This document shows positions 8,074-15,742 of a stretch of DNA of 64,000 bases, in pieces (position 1 is the stretch's first letter; the number at the start of each line of letters is the position of its first letter). The position numbers and the translations under genes are program-made. The DNA comes from Chloroflexota bacterium (GTDB lineage: Bacteria; Chloroflexota; Anaerolineae; Aggregatilineales; Phototrophicaceae), in NCBI GenBank assembly GCA_020161935.1, contig JAIUNI010000001.1:186001-250000 (forward strand), in the 5' to 3' direction. The notes beneath the pieces are model-generated. The model was not told the DNA's origin and made no database searches. It worked only from the letters and a program-made list of their open reading frames with translations.

Positions 8074-9411
8074 TTAATTCGTACGCCCGAATAACTTACT
8101 GCCGAAAATACTGCGTGGAGCCTCTTGCTGTTTGGCTTCCTGCTCGGTTTCTTCACCCATCAACTTGGTATAAATCGTATCGGCGAGCTGCATAAACTCT
8201 TTGACAGGTGAACGGCTGCGGTCGCGCTGGGCGACAATCAGAACACCTTTGCTCATCGCGGTAAGTGCCGTGAGTTCATCCTGAGGGATTTCAACTTCCA
8301 CAGGACGCTTCAGGAACTTAGAGATTTTTTCGGTTGGGATCGCGAACTTCTGCAAGTTGCGGTCTTGGGGAACACGGTTCAGCACAATCGTGGTTTTATC
8401 GGCGCTGTAACCCAGTTGGTCAAACTCATCCAGCACGAAGCGCACATTCTTAACCCCCGCGAGGGTAGGGGTAGTCACCAGCACGATTTTGCTCGCAATA
8501 TCGAATAGCGCACCGAGCGTTTCGTCCATGTGCCGACCGGTATCGACGACGATAAAATCGTAGTGATTCGCGACCTTTTGAATAATCGTCGCAACCGCTG
8601 TCGGGTCTTGCTGCACGATGAATGCCTCGGCAGGCCGCGCCGGAGCCATCAATACCTTGAGGCCGCTGTCGTGTGTAACGACGATGTTATCGAATAATTC
8701 CGTGTCGAGGTCAGCGACGCTGCGAGCCAAATCAACAATTGTCGACTGCCCTTGTAGGTTAAGGAAAACGCCAACGTCGCCAAATTGCAAATCCGCGTCC
8801 ACTAGCAGCGCACGTGTCCCTTCGCGCATCAGGCCGGACGCTAAGTTTGTCGCAATCGTTGTGCAACCCGCGCCGCCCTGTGGACTGTACACGATGACAA
8901 TATGACCAGCACGGTTATCATCGTTGCCTGTACCGGTATTGGCTACCGCTTTGGGCATTGTGCCGGTACCGGCATTGACCATCGTCCGGTATTGCTCGGC
9001 AAGCTGTTTGTGCTGCGTGTAAACGCTGCGGATGGTGTTATACAGGTCGTCCATCGAAACAGGTTTCGACAGGAAGAACCGCGCACCAACCAGCATGGCT
9101 CGTTGCAAATAATCTTGGTCACTTTGCACCGACATCATGATGACGGCGGTCGTCGGTACAGCCTGAGTAATCTGGGCAGTCGCCTGAATACCATCCATGT
9201 CAGGCATGTTAATGTCCATGATGACAATATTGGGCTTCAGCTCTTTTGCCAGTGCAACACCTTCACGCCCTGTTCCCGCTGAACCAACGACTTTCATGTC
9301 CGGTTCAAATGCGATCATCTTTTTGATGTTTTCACGCGCTTCGGGAATATCATCCACCAGCAAGATGGTGATGATTTCGCCTTCACCTTGGTTTTGGCTC
9401 GGTCTGTTCAT
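8074..9411 (-). CDS. tadZ: TadZ/CpaE: receiver domain fused to MinD-like ATPase
   Basis: The protein has 445 residues. Residues about 15-130 form a response-regulator receiver: ITILLVDDIPEARE for the acidic pocket, VIMDINMPDMDG with the phosphoacceptor Asp, and the conserved Lys in FLSKPVS. Residues about 170-420 are a ParA/MinD-type domain, GHIVIVYSPQGGAGCTT and LLVDADLQFGDVG. The deviant Walker A has Gln and Cys where active MinD proteins have Lys, a loss seen in several CpaE/TadZ proteins, so polar localisation without ATP turnover is likely. TadZ places the Tad machine in the cell. The intact receiver suggests phospho-signal input, possibly from the kinase at 10900. Confidence 0.88.
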   Translation of the reverse strand: MNRPSQNQGEGEIITILLVDDIPEARENIKKMIAFEPDMKVVGSAGTGREGVALAKELKPNIVIMDINMPDMDGIQATAQITQAVPTTAVIMMSVQSDQDYLQRAMLVGARFFLSKPVSMDDLYNTIRSVYTQHKQLAEQYRTMVNAGTGTMPKAVANTGTGNDDNRAGHIVIVYSPQGGAGCTTIATNLASGLMREGTRALLVDADLQFGDVGVFLNLQGQSTIVDLARSVADLDTELFDNIVVTHDSGLKVLMAPARPAEAFIVQQDPTAVATIIQKVANHYDFIVVDTGRHMDETLGALFDIASKIVLVTTPTLAGVKNVRFVLDEFDQLGYSADKTTIVLNRVPQDRNLQKFAIPTEKISKFLKRPVEVEIPQDELTALTAMSKGVLIVAQRDRSRSPVKEFMQLADTIYTKLMGEETEQEAKQQEAPRSIFGSKLFGRTN

Positions 9412-9493
9412 ATGGCTACCTGACGATTTCTTTACTTACTGCGATTGTTACAGCTTTGACGTATAGAACGAAATTTTCCACGTCTTCTTGTAT

Positions 9494-9526
9494 AAATCCC
9501 TCGTTCATTGTGTGAGCGAGGGATTT
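9494..9526 (-). terminator. intercistronic hairpin between cpaB and tadZ
   Basis: The arms AAATCCCTCGTTCA (9494-9507) and TGAGCGAGGGATTT (9513-9526) form a 14-bp stem with one G-T wobble and a 5-nt loop. It lies 31 bases after the cpaB stop on the minus strand. The U-tract is short (ATTTATA), so partial termination or mRNA stabilisation is as likely as full termination. Confidence 0.55.
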
Positions 9527-9557
9527 TGAAGGCGTGGAAATCAGACGTGCAAAAAGA

Positions 9558-10730
9558 TTATTGCGTACCGGCTGTGTTGTTAGTTGCTGTGACACCGGCG
9601 ATGTCGATAATATCGCCCGTCACCAATTGCCGGATGCTGCGTACCGCTGGTTCAATGGTGTAATCACGCCGCGCCGGAACGTCGATGCGGAATTCTTGCA
9701 TCATGTAGTCCAGTGTAACCGGGGCTGTTTGCTGCGTGCTGCGGTCGTTTACCGAGCGCAGAGCCAACGTCACCGGTAGTTTCGCGTCAATTGCCCACAC
9801 CAGTACAACCGCATATTGGGGTGTTACACCCAATGTCACGATATTCGGCGGCGGGACAGGGGTAATGGTTGGGGCAGGTGTTGTATTACCACCACCGCCA
9901 GCTTCTTCCGTCGCGGGTACGGGTGTTGGGGTTGGCAGTTCGCCTAAGTAACGACCATCCAACGGGAATTCACCCACATGCACCACCAGCGCATCTTGAA
10001 TAGTACGCTGCGTCACCAAACGAGGACGCTGCCGTTCCGCTGGCCCGACGATGACGGTACCAATACTCGATTGATCGATACGACCACCAATCGGGTCTTG
10101 GATTTGAATACCTTCCTCGGTACGGGTAAACAGCGTAACGAGGTTTGGCGTAATCGACTGGAAAACTTCGTCCACGTCAATGAACAACATCGAAATGATG
10201 ACATCAACGCGGTCACCGTCTTGCAGCGCGTAGGCCACGCTCGTGATGCGATCCATCGGCAGCGAGACAGCCACACGGTCACTGGGCAGCACGGCTGCTG
10301 CGTCTGAACCGACCGCCGCGAGGCTTGTCAGGTCAGTGACCAGATAGGTCGAAAGGATCGGCTGCTCGCGGAAAACATCCGTACGAGCAATCTTTCCCAG
10401 AACCTTTTCCAACCCGCCGTCTTGTTCTTTAATCGCGTTAAAGGGAACGGTTTCTTCGGGAAGGGTAGCGTAGCCAACGATATTTTCAAGTTCTTGTATT
10501 GAATTCGGGAAGCGGTAACCACGGGGAAGATTTTGTAATGCCTGTACCACGCGCACCAGTGGAATTGGTGTCGGGGTAGGTGCTGCCGTCGCATTAGGGT
10601 TCTGCTGCACAACCTCGCCATTATCCGTAACAACCGGAGTAGTGGGCTGCAAGGAAGGTAGAATAACCACAATTGCAACAACAGCTAAAAGTACTATTAA
10701 ACCAATCAGAATGAGTAAGCGACCACGCAT
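9558..10730 (-). CDS. cpaB: Flp pilus assembly protein CpaB/RcpC
   Basis: The protein has 390 residues. An N-terminal membrane anchor (about 5-28) is followed by a Thr/Pro spacer (TAAPTPTPIPL). An SAF-like domain follows, with LPRGYRF, REQPILSTYLV, and the CpaB-typical VAVSLPMDRITSVAYALQDG and DRVDVIISMLF. A second Thr/Pro-rich stretch near 300 precedes a final domain with TLGVTPQYAVVLVWAIDAKL. CpaB/RcpC proteins sit outside the membrane and support pilus passage; in single-membrane bacteria they occur without a secretin. GGAGGG precedes the start. It is the first Tad gene after the promoter at 10833-10860. A 146-base gap with a hairpin separates it from tadZ. Confidence 0.87.
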   Translation of the reverse strand: MRGRLLILIGLIVLLAVVAIVVILPSLQPTTPVVTDNGEVVQQNPNATAAPTPTPIPLVRVVQALQNLPRGYRFPNSIQELENIVGYATLPEETVPFNAIKEQDGGLEKVLGKIARTDVFREQPILSTYLVTDLTSLAAVGSDAAAVLPSDRVAVSLPMDRITSVAYALQDGDRVDVIISMLFIDVDEVFQSITPNLVTLFTRTEEGIQIQDPIGGRIDQSSIGTVIVGPAERQRPRLVTQRTIQDALVVHVGEFPLDGRYLGELPTPTPVPATEEAGGGGNTTPAPTITPVPPPNIVTLGVTPQYAVVLVWAIDAKLPVTLALRSVNDRSTQQTAPVTLDYMMQEFRIDVPARRDYTIEPAVRSIRQLVTGDIIDIAGVTATNNTAGTQ

Positions 10731-10832
10731 GAAGTCCCTCCGTTAGACCTTCGGGTGTTCCAGCAATTCAGTAAGTCTACTGATGAATGATGGAACCGCA
10801 AAAAACATAAAATGGTGCAGCGACATGAATCT

Positions 10833-10860
10833 AGTGTAGTCGAATAGTGGCGACTGTCAA
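10833..10860 (-). promoter_or_regulatory. promoter candidate for the Tad operon
   Basis: The minus strand carries a perfect TTGACA (10855-10860), a 16-base spacer and TACACT (10833-10838). The start would lie near 10826, leaving a leader of about 95 bases before cpaB. It sits between the sensor kinase stop and cpaB, so the pilus genes need not depend on read-through from the two-component operon. Confidence 0.5.
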
Positions 10861-10899
10861 ATAGACTCAAGTACGTAAGGCTTAAGATATTTCACGAAA

Positions 10900-11967
10900 T
10901 CACATCATTTCGTCACTGGTCGGTAGTTCGATATGGACATGAGTACCATCCGTCTCACCGCTTGTAACCGAAAGTGTACCCCCAACCAATTCAAATTTCT
11001 CACGCAGGGTAATGATGCTTTGGGCGCGGGGTTCGAGGTGTGTTTCATCCCCTGTGAAAGCCGCTTGCGCGTCAAAACCACGCCCATTATCCTCGACATC
11101 AACCTTAATCCGGTCACTTGCCATGTCGAGCCGGATCGAAATTTCGCTTGCCGAAGCGTAATCTCGCGCGTGTCCCATCAGTTCCTGAATGCCACGGAAC
11201 ACCATCACTTCACGGTGGCTTTCCAAACGGCGTTCCTCACCCATGAAGTCCAGCTTCGCGTCAATATCGTTCTTATCTTTGAATGAGTCGACATAACGCC
11301 GAACCGTTGGGACGACACCGAGGTCATCCAACATCATCGGGCGCAGGTCAAAAATGAAGTCACGCACTTTTTGGAAGGTGACGCTGGCGGTTGATTTCAA
11401 ATTACCGAGTTCTTCGGCAGCGCGGGCAGGGTCACGGTCAAACAGGCGCTGGCAAATTTCGGTCTGCAAAATGAAGTTGGTCAGGGATTGCGCTGGCCCA
11501 TCGTGCATCAACCGTGCTAAACGGAGTTTCTCCTCCTCTTGCGCCTGAACGATACGCACAATGTTGATCGCACCGGGTTGAATGCGGGTCGCGGTCGGTT
11601 CATCGCCCGTTGTAATCTGGAAGCCGCCACCTTGTACCATTGCCAAAACTTGTGCCAGTAGTTTTTGTTCCGTTTCTAGGTTGTCACGGTTGGATTGGAA
11701 TTTTTCGAGCTGACCACGCATGGTCGTCAGGCGAAAGCGTGCGTCAATTGCCTCATCATATTTCATCTTAATGTCTTGTCGGGGTACAGTTTCAATATTG
11801 TCTTGGATCGTCCGAAGTTCGGTTGCAATATCCGCATTACGCTGTTGTTCACGGTCAACCACCAACTGCGTTTGATCGATCTGCGTTTTAATCTCAGCCA
11901 ACTTATCTTTCAGACGCTTCATTTCTTGTGAAATGGTATCCATTAATTGACTTTGTGTATCAATCAT
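10900..11967 (-). CDS. DegS-like sensor histidine kinase (HisKA_3)
   Basis: The protein has 355 residues and no membrane segment. Residues about 1-115 form a long coiled coil, like the cytoplasmic sensor of DegS. The HisKA_3 motif EEKLRLARLMHDGPAQSLTN has its phospho-His at residue 155. The ATP-binding domain has a good G1 box (VEDNGRGF, about 291-298) and a C-terminal LVGGTLSVTSGETDGT segment. The N box is unusual: QELMGHARDYA has His266 where the Mg-binding Asn is normally found. It follows the response regulator gene by 25 bases, so the two form a two-component pair. Its position beside the Tad operon suggests control of pilus expression or of the TadZ receiver. The ribosome-binding site is weak. 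Confidence 0.88.
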   Translation of the reverse strand: MIDTQSQLMDTISQEMKRLKDKLAEIKTQIDQTQLVVDREQQRNADIATELRTIQDNIETVPRQDIKMKYDEAIDARFRLTTMRGQLEKFQSNRDNLETEQKLLAQVLAMVQGGGFQITTGDEPTATRIQPGAINIVRIVQAQEEEKLRLARLMHDGPAQSLTNFILQTEICQRLFDRDPARAAEELGNLKSTASVTFQKVRDFIFDLRPMMLDDLGVVPTVRRYVDSFKDKNDIDAKLDFMGEERRLESHREVMVFRGIQELMGHARDYASASEISIRLDMASDRIKVDVEDNGRGFDAQAAFTGDETHLEPRAQSIITLREKFELVGGTLSVTSGETDGTHVHIELPTSDEMM

Positions 11968-11992
11968 TTCTAAAGTCCAATCACTATTGAAA

Positions 11993-12721
11993 TTAGTTGT
12001 TTGAGGTTGTGTTGTTGTTCAAGCGTACCCACCCGCGCCGGATGGCATTCACAGCCGCTTGTGTGCGGTCTTCAACATGCAGTTTCTTGAGGATCGAGGT
12101 CATGTGGTTCTTGACGGTTTGCTGGCTGATGTTCAGCTTAACCGCGATTTCCTTGTTACTCAATCCATCGGTCACGAACTGCAAAATTTCCATCTCGCGG
12201 TGACTCAATGGGATGAAATGTTCATCCGCGTCCACGATATACGGGCCGCTCATCGCCGCCACGCTCGATTGAATCCACTCCTCAAGCTGTCGGTCATCCA
12301 TCCGCTCGCCGTTGACCACATGCTGTCCACCAGCAACATCGCGAATGACCTGTATCAGCTCATCCGGTGTAATGTCTTTCGAGCAGTAAGCAGCGGCGCT
12401 CGAACGCATCGCGTGTAAGACTTGTTCCTCATCGTGGTACGCCGTGAGCATGATAATGGAGGTATTCAGCCGGTCGGCTTTAAGCTGTCGTGCGACTTGC
12501 ATACCGTTGATAAGCGGGAGGTTAATATCCAAGATCAAAATTTCTGGTTCCAACTGCCGTACAATTCGAAGCGCATCTTCGCCGTTTTCAGCATAGCCGA
12601 TGACATCCAAATCACTTTCCAAGCCAAATGCCTGTTGTAAGCCATCTCTGAACATCGGGTGATCGTCTACGATAACGATGGATATTCTGTGCTGTTTACG
12701 GTTTTCTTCCCGGTTAATCAT
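11993..12721 (-). CDS. NarL/DegU-type response regulator
   Basis: The protein has 242 residues. The receiver domain (about 12-130) has the acidic pair in IVIVDDHPMFRDG, the phospho-Asp in ILILDINLPLING and the conserved Lys in AAYCSKDI. An acidic linker follows. The LuxR-type helix-turn-helix (about 172-235) reads LSHREMEILQFVTDGLSNKE and VKLNISQQTVKNHM. It is the DNA-binding partner of the downstream DegS-like kinase. GAGGATCATCA precedes the ATG. The gene is divergent from pgeF across a 263-base intergenic region that probably holds promoters for both, although I found no convincing -35/-10 pair there. Confidence 0.93.
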   Translation of the reverse strand: MINREENRKQHRISIVIVDDHPMFRDGLQQAFGLESDLDVIGYAENGEDALRIVRQLEPEILILDINLPLINGMQVARQLKADRLNTSIIMLTAYHDEEQVLHAMRSSAAAYCSKDITPDELIQVIRDVAGGQHVVNGERMDDRQLEEWIQSSVAAMSGPYIVDADEHFIPLSHREMEILQFVTDGLSNKEIAVKLNISQQTVKNHMTSILKKLHVEDRTQAAVNAIRRGWVRLNNNTTSNN

Positions 12722-12984
12722 TGATGATCCTCATCCTGAGATCGTTAACTTAGACCGATACCACCCCCTGACTGAGTTCAGGGAGTTGTAATATTCTGCA
12801 TGGGTTCTGTAGTTTGGGCAAGATGTGTCGTGAAAAACTCTATTCGGCAGTATACACCGGAAATGTTATCACCTGCAAGCGAGCTTCATTTATGTTTGAA
12901 CGCGGCTAAATCGTGCGTGAAATTTGTTGCCTATCCCTGTAAGATAGATGGAAATTCGGGCTTAATGTTCGGTGAGGATACCTT

Positions 12985-13761
12985 TTGAACCAAGTCACAA
13001 ATGCAAATCTGGTTTATTATCAATTTGCTCAGTGGGTAAATATGAAGCATGGCATATTTACCCGTAAGGGTGGCGTGAGTGCTGCGCCGTGGAACGCGCT
13101 GAACCTCGGCGGTAATGTGGGGGATGATCCCGCTGCCGTGCGGCATAACCATGATCTCATTTACCGTGAACTCGATTTGAACGCCAAGCAAACCTGTACC
13201 GTGTGGCAGGTTCATAGTGCGGATGTCATCATTGCGAACGGCCCCGTGCAGGGCAGGCGTTGGATGGCCTTAGCGGATAGTATGGTGACGGATAAGCCAG
13301 ATACGCCGCTGTTCATGCGTTTTGCCGATTGCACGCCCATTTTGTTTCATGACCCTGTGCGGCGCGTCATCGGTATCGCCCACGGGGGTTGGCGTGGCAC
13401 AGTGCAAGGGGTTGCCGCGAACACCGTTCGGGCGATGGTAGAGGGGTATGGTTGCAAGCCGGAAGATGTTCAAGCTGGCATCGGCCCCGCGATTGGCCCG
13501 GATTCCTATCAAGTGGGCGAAGAAGTTGTCAGGGCCGTTCAGGATTATTTTGGCACGACCGATAACCTCATTCGCCGTGACCCTAATGATGGGTCAGCCT
13601 ACCTGAATTTGTGGGAGGCCAATCGGCTTGATCTCGAACGGGCAGGGGTGCGACAGATTGAGATTGCAGGGATTTGCACAGCCACCCACACCGATGAATT
13701 TTTCTCGCATCGGGCAGAAAAAGGGCGTACAGGTCGTTTTGGAGCGGTATTATCACTATGA
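12985..13761 (+). CDS. pgeF: PgeF/YfiH-like purine nucleosidase-laccase family protein
   Basis: The protein has 258 residues, close to the family's usual 240-270. The metal-site residues of the Cu-oxidase_4 fold are visible: His77 in WQVHSAD, Cys116 in FADCTPIL and His133 in GIAHGGWRGT. The family signature KHGIFTRKGGVS is at the N-terminus. Members are annotated as polyphenol oxidase, purine nucleoside phosphorylase/deaminase-like enzyme (as in human FAMIN) or peptidoglycan editing factor, so the physiological reaction is uncertain. The start is TTG 12985 with GGTGAGG seven bases upstream; no ATG fits as well. It overlaps the YggS gene by four bases, a common bacterial gene order. Confidence 0.88.
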   Translation: MNQVTNANLVYYQFAQWVNMKHGIFTRKGGVSAAPWNALNLGGNVGDDPAAVRHNHDLIYRELDLNAKQTCTVWQVHSADVIIANGPVQGRRWMALADSMVTDKPDTPLFMRFADCTPILFHDPVRRVIGIAHGGWRGTVQGVAANTVRAMVEGYGCKPEDVQAGIGPAIGPDSYQVGEEVVRAVQDYFGTTDNLIRRDPNDGSAYLNLWEANRLDLERAGVRQIEIAGICTATHTDEFFSHRAEKGRTGRFGAVLSL

Positions 13762-14483
13762 CAATCACTGAAAATATTCAAGCCGTTCGCCAGTCGATAG
13801 CAGACGCTTGTGCGCGGGTTGGCCGCGATCCTCAGACGGTGACGCTGATCGCCGTTAGTAAAACCTCGCCAGTCGAAGCCATTATCGAAGCAGCCGCTGC
13901 GGGTGTGCAACATTTTGGCGAAAACCGCGTAGAAGAAGCTGAATGGAAAATTCCGGCGGTCGCTGCTCAACGCTCTACAGGCGTGAACTGGCATATGATA
14001 GGGCATATACAAAGTCGCAAAGCGAAAGATGTAGCTCCCTTGTTTCAGGTGATTCACTCGGTTGATACCTTTAAACTCGCGCAAAAATTTTCAGCGCTCG
14101 GCGTAGAACGTCAAGCACCGCTGGAAATTTTGCTCGAAGTGAATGTTTCGGGCGAAGAAGCCAAACACGGATTTGCGGCTGCGAATTGGTCATCCGATTC
14201 GGCTGTGAAAGATGCACTCTGGGAACAGCTTATACAGCTAGTCGCCTTACCGGGTTTACGCCTGCGCGGCTTGATGACGATGGCCCCTATTGTTGAGGAT
14301 GCCGAGCAAGCGCGTCCGGTTTTTGCTTCGCTTGCAGCGTTACGACAGGCCATACAGGAATCGTTTAAGATCACGCTGCCCGATCTCAGCATGGGCATGA
14401 CCGATGATTATCCGGTCGCGATTGAAGAAGGGGCAACGTTGGTTCGTGTGGGGCGTGCCATATTTGGTGAACGAAATAAGTAG
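13758..14483 (+). CDS. yggS: YggS family PLP homeostasis protein
   Basis: The protein has 241 residues. It is an alanine-racemase-like single-domain barrel. The PLP lysine is Lys35 in LIAVSKTSPVE. Other family marks are HFGENRVEEAEWKI, WHMIGHIQSRKAKDV, SVDTFKLAQKF, LRLRGLMTMAP and the C-terminal SMGMTDDYPVAIEEGATLVRVG in pieces. YggS/PLPBP proteins buffer pyridoxal phosphate and affect amino-acid balance rather than racemise alanine. It starts in an ATGA overlap with pgeF. The 15-base gap to yggT completes the pgeF-yggS-yggT order known from many bacteria. Confidence 0.95.
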   Translation: MTITENIQAVRQSIADACARVGRDPQTVTLIAVSKTSPVEAIIEAAAAGVQHFGENRVEEAEWKIPAVAAQRSTGVNWHMIGHIQSRKAKDVAPLFQVIHSVDTFKLAQKFSALGVERQAPLEILLEVNVSGEEAKHGFAAANWSSDSAVKDALWEQLIQLVALPGLRLRGLMTMAPIVEDAEQARPVFASLAALRQAIQESFKITLPDLSMGMTDDYPVAIEEGATLVRVGRAIFGERNK

Positions 14484-14498
14484 TGAGGTTCCAGTCTC

Positions 14499-14753
14499 GT
14501 GGTCATTTTAAACATCATTGATTTACTGTTGCAATTGTTCCGGTTGGCGCTCCTTGCACGGATTATCCTCAGTTGGTTTCCGAATGTTGATCGCCGTAAC
14601 CCCATCATACAATTCCTGTATGACATTACCGAGCCTGTCCTTCGCCCCGTGCGTGAGATGCTTCCCCCCGGCGGCATGTTCGATTTCAGCCCGTTGATCG
14701 TATTTGTGATTATTCAAGTCATATCGACCGTTTTACACAGCGTCCGCTTTTAA
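14499..14753 (+). CDS. yggT: YggT family membrane protein
   Basis: The protein has 84 residues and two membrane helices, roughly 1-25 and 60-82. Between them lies the family signature ILSWFPNVDRRNPIIQFLYD and a TEPVLRPVREMLPP loop. YggT proteins are linked to cell-division or membrane organisation in Gram-positives and cyanobacteria and are usually next to yggS, as here. The start is GTG 14499 with GTGAGG upstream. Confidence 0.9.
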   Translation: MVILNIIDLLLQLFRLALLARIILSWFPNVDRRNPIIQFLYDITEPVLRPVREMLPPGGMFDFSPLIVFVIIQVISTVLHSVRF

Positions 14754-14841
14754 TAGCGTTTCCGGTGATTTAGCAGTACAGTTAATAAGCGGAATTTGAA
14801 GTAGGTCGATTGAAGTCTTACGCTTATTCTGCAACTTTATC

Positions 14842-14850
14842 TGCGATAAT
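14842..14850 (+). promoter_or_regulatory. extended -10 promoter candidate before the DUF167 gene
   Basis: TGCGATAAT matches the extended -10 pattern TGnTATAAT at all but one position. It lies 27 bases before the DUF167 ATG, with AAAGGA ribosome-binding sequence in between. The 124-base gap after yggT is otherwise featureless. Confidence 0.35.
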
Positions 14851-14877
14851 CTATATCAACAGAGCAAAGGATGTAAG

Positions 14878-15201
14878 ATGTCACAGAACCGGAAATTCGA
14901 AATTACCGATGCGCGTGGTGGCGCGGCTTTTGCTGTACGTGTGGTAACCCGTGCCGATGTGTCCGAAATTGTCGGTACGCAGGAAGATGGTGCGCTGCGG
15001 GTGCGCTTGGTTGCGTCGCCTGCGGGTGATCCGGCTGCCAACCAAGAATTGTTGAACCTGCTCGCGGCTCATTTGCAAGTGGAGCCGAATCGCATCGAAA
15101 TCGTTGCGGGCGCGAATGGTCGTGATAAAATGATTAGCGTTGAAGGCATTACCACCGCTGATCTGGATGCCCGCTTTGGTGGGCTGAAGGCTGATGACTA
15201 A
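14878..15201 (+). CDS. DUF167 (YggU) family protein
   Basis: The protein has 107 residues and shows the small alpha/beta DUF167 pattern: AFAVRVVTRADVSEIVG, ALRVRLVASPAGDPAANQEL (C-terminal half of the core) and IEIVAGANGRDKMISVEG. The family has no established biochemical role but is often encoded beside yggS and yggT, and that neighbourhood is kept here. AAAGGA lies upstream of the ATG. Confidence 0.88.
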   Translation: MSQNRKFEITDARGGAAFAVRVVTRADVSEIVGTQEDGALRVRLVASPAGDPAANQELLNLLAAHLQVEPNRIEIVAGANGRDKMISVEGITTADLDARFGGLKADD

Positions 15202-15210
15202 AGGGAATCA

Positions 15211-15732
15211 ATGGATAGGTTCTGGCGTATAGGGGTCACTGGTTTGTTGTGCTGTGCTGCTGCTTGTACACCGACCGCACAACAAACAGTCGAGCCAACC
15301 CAAACGCTGATTGTGATGACCCCGACGGTAACACCTATCCCCATCACCCCGACGATCACCTTAACCCCGCTTCCCCGCGCGGGCGATTTACCCACTCCGA
15401 CACCGTTCACAGCCGGCGCATCCGATGATTTCTCCCCAGAAGATGATCTCGTTGCTGCCGAGTTGGTTGCATTGGCGCAGCGCCGCGTTGCCGAAACCCT
15501 CAATCTTCCGGTAAGGCGTGTCCAAGTGGTTGAAGTGAAATCCTATACATGGCTTGAAACCAGTTTGGGCTGCCCGACACAGGATACAACTTACCCTGAA
15601 CAGGAAGTAGACGGCTATCGTATCGTCCTCAGTGCGAACGATGAACAGTATATTTTCCACACCGATTTTGACCGTGTAGTCGCCTGTGACCCTGCCAATG
15701 AGCAGTTACCGCCATCGAGTGATAGCGAGTAA
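15211..15732 (+). CDS. small secreted lipoprotein, unknown function
   Basis: The protein has 173 residues. A signal peptide ends in a lipobox (CCAAAC, residues about 14-19), then comes a Thr/Pro-rich spacer (about 20-70) of the kind common in Chloroflexota exported proteins. The globular part (about 75-165) begins LVALAQRRVAETLNLPVRRV and contains SYTWLETSLGCPTQDTTYPEQ and YRIVLSANDEQYIFHTDFD. The two Cys of this domain could form a disulfide. AAAGGGAA precedes the ATG. I do not recognise a characterised family. The gene is 9 bases after DUF167 and convergent with the NACHT-like gene. Confidence 0.75.
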   Translation: MDRFWRIGVTGLLCCAAACTPTAQQTVEPTQTLIVMTPTVTPIPITPTITLTPLPRAGDLPTPTPFTAGASDDFSPEDDLVAAELVALAQRRVAETLNLPVRRVQVVEVKSYTWLETSLGCPTQDTTYPEQEVDGYRIVLSANDEQYIFHTDFDRVVACDPANEQLPPSSDSE

Positions 15733-15742
15733 CCACTTTTCG

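Noticed and set aside
12766..12783. Hairpin CCCTGA/TCAGGG in the leader of the response regulator gene
   Set aside because: It is a six-base stem with no sign of a conserved riboswitch or anti-terminator partner, so it is not reported as a regulatory element.
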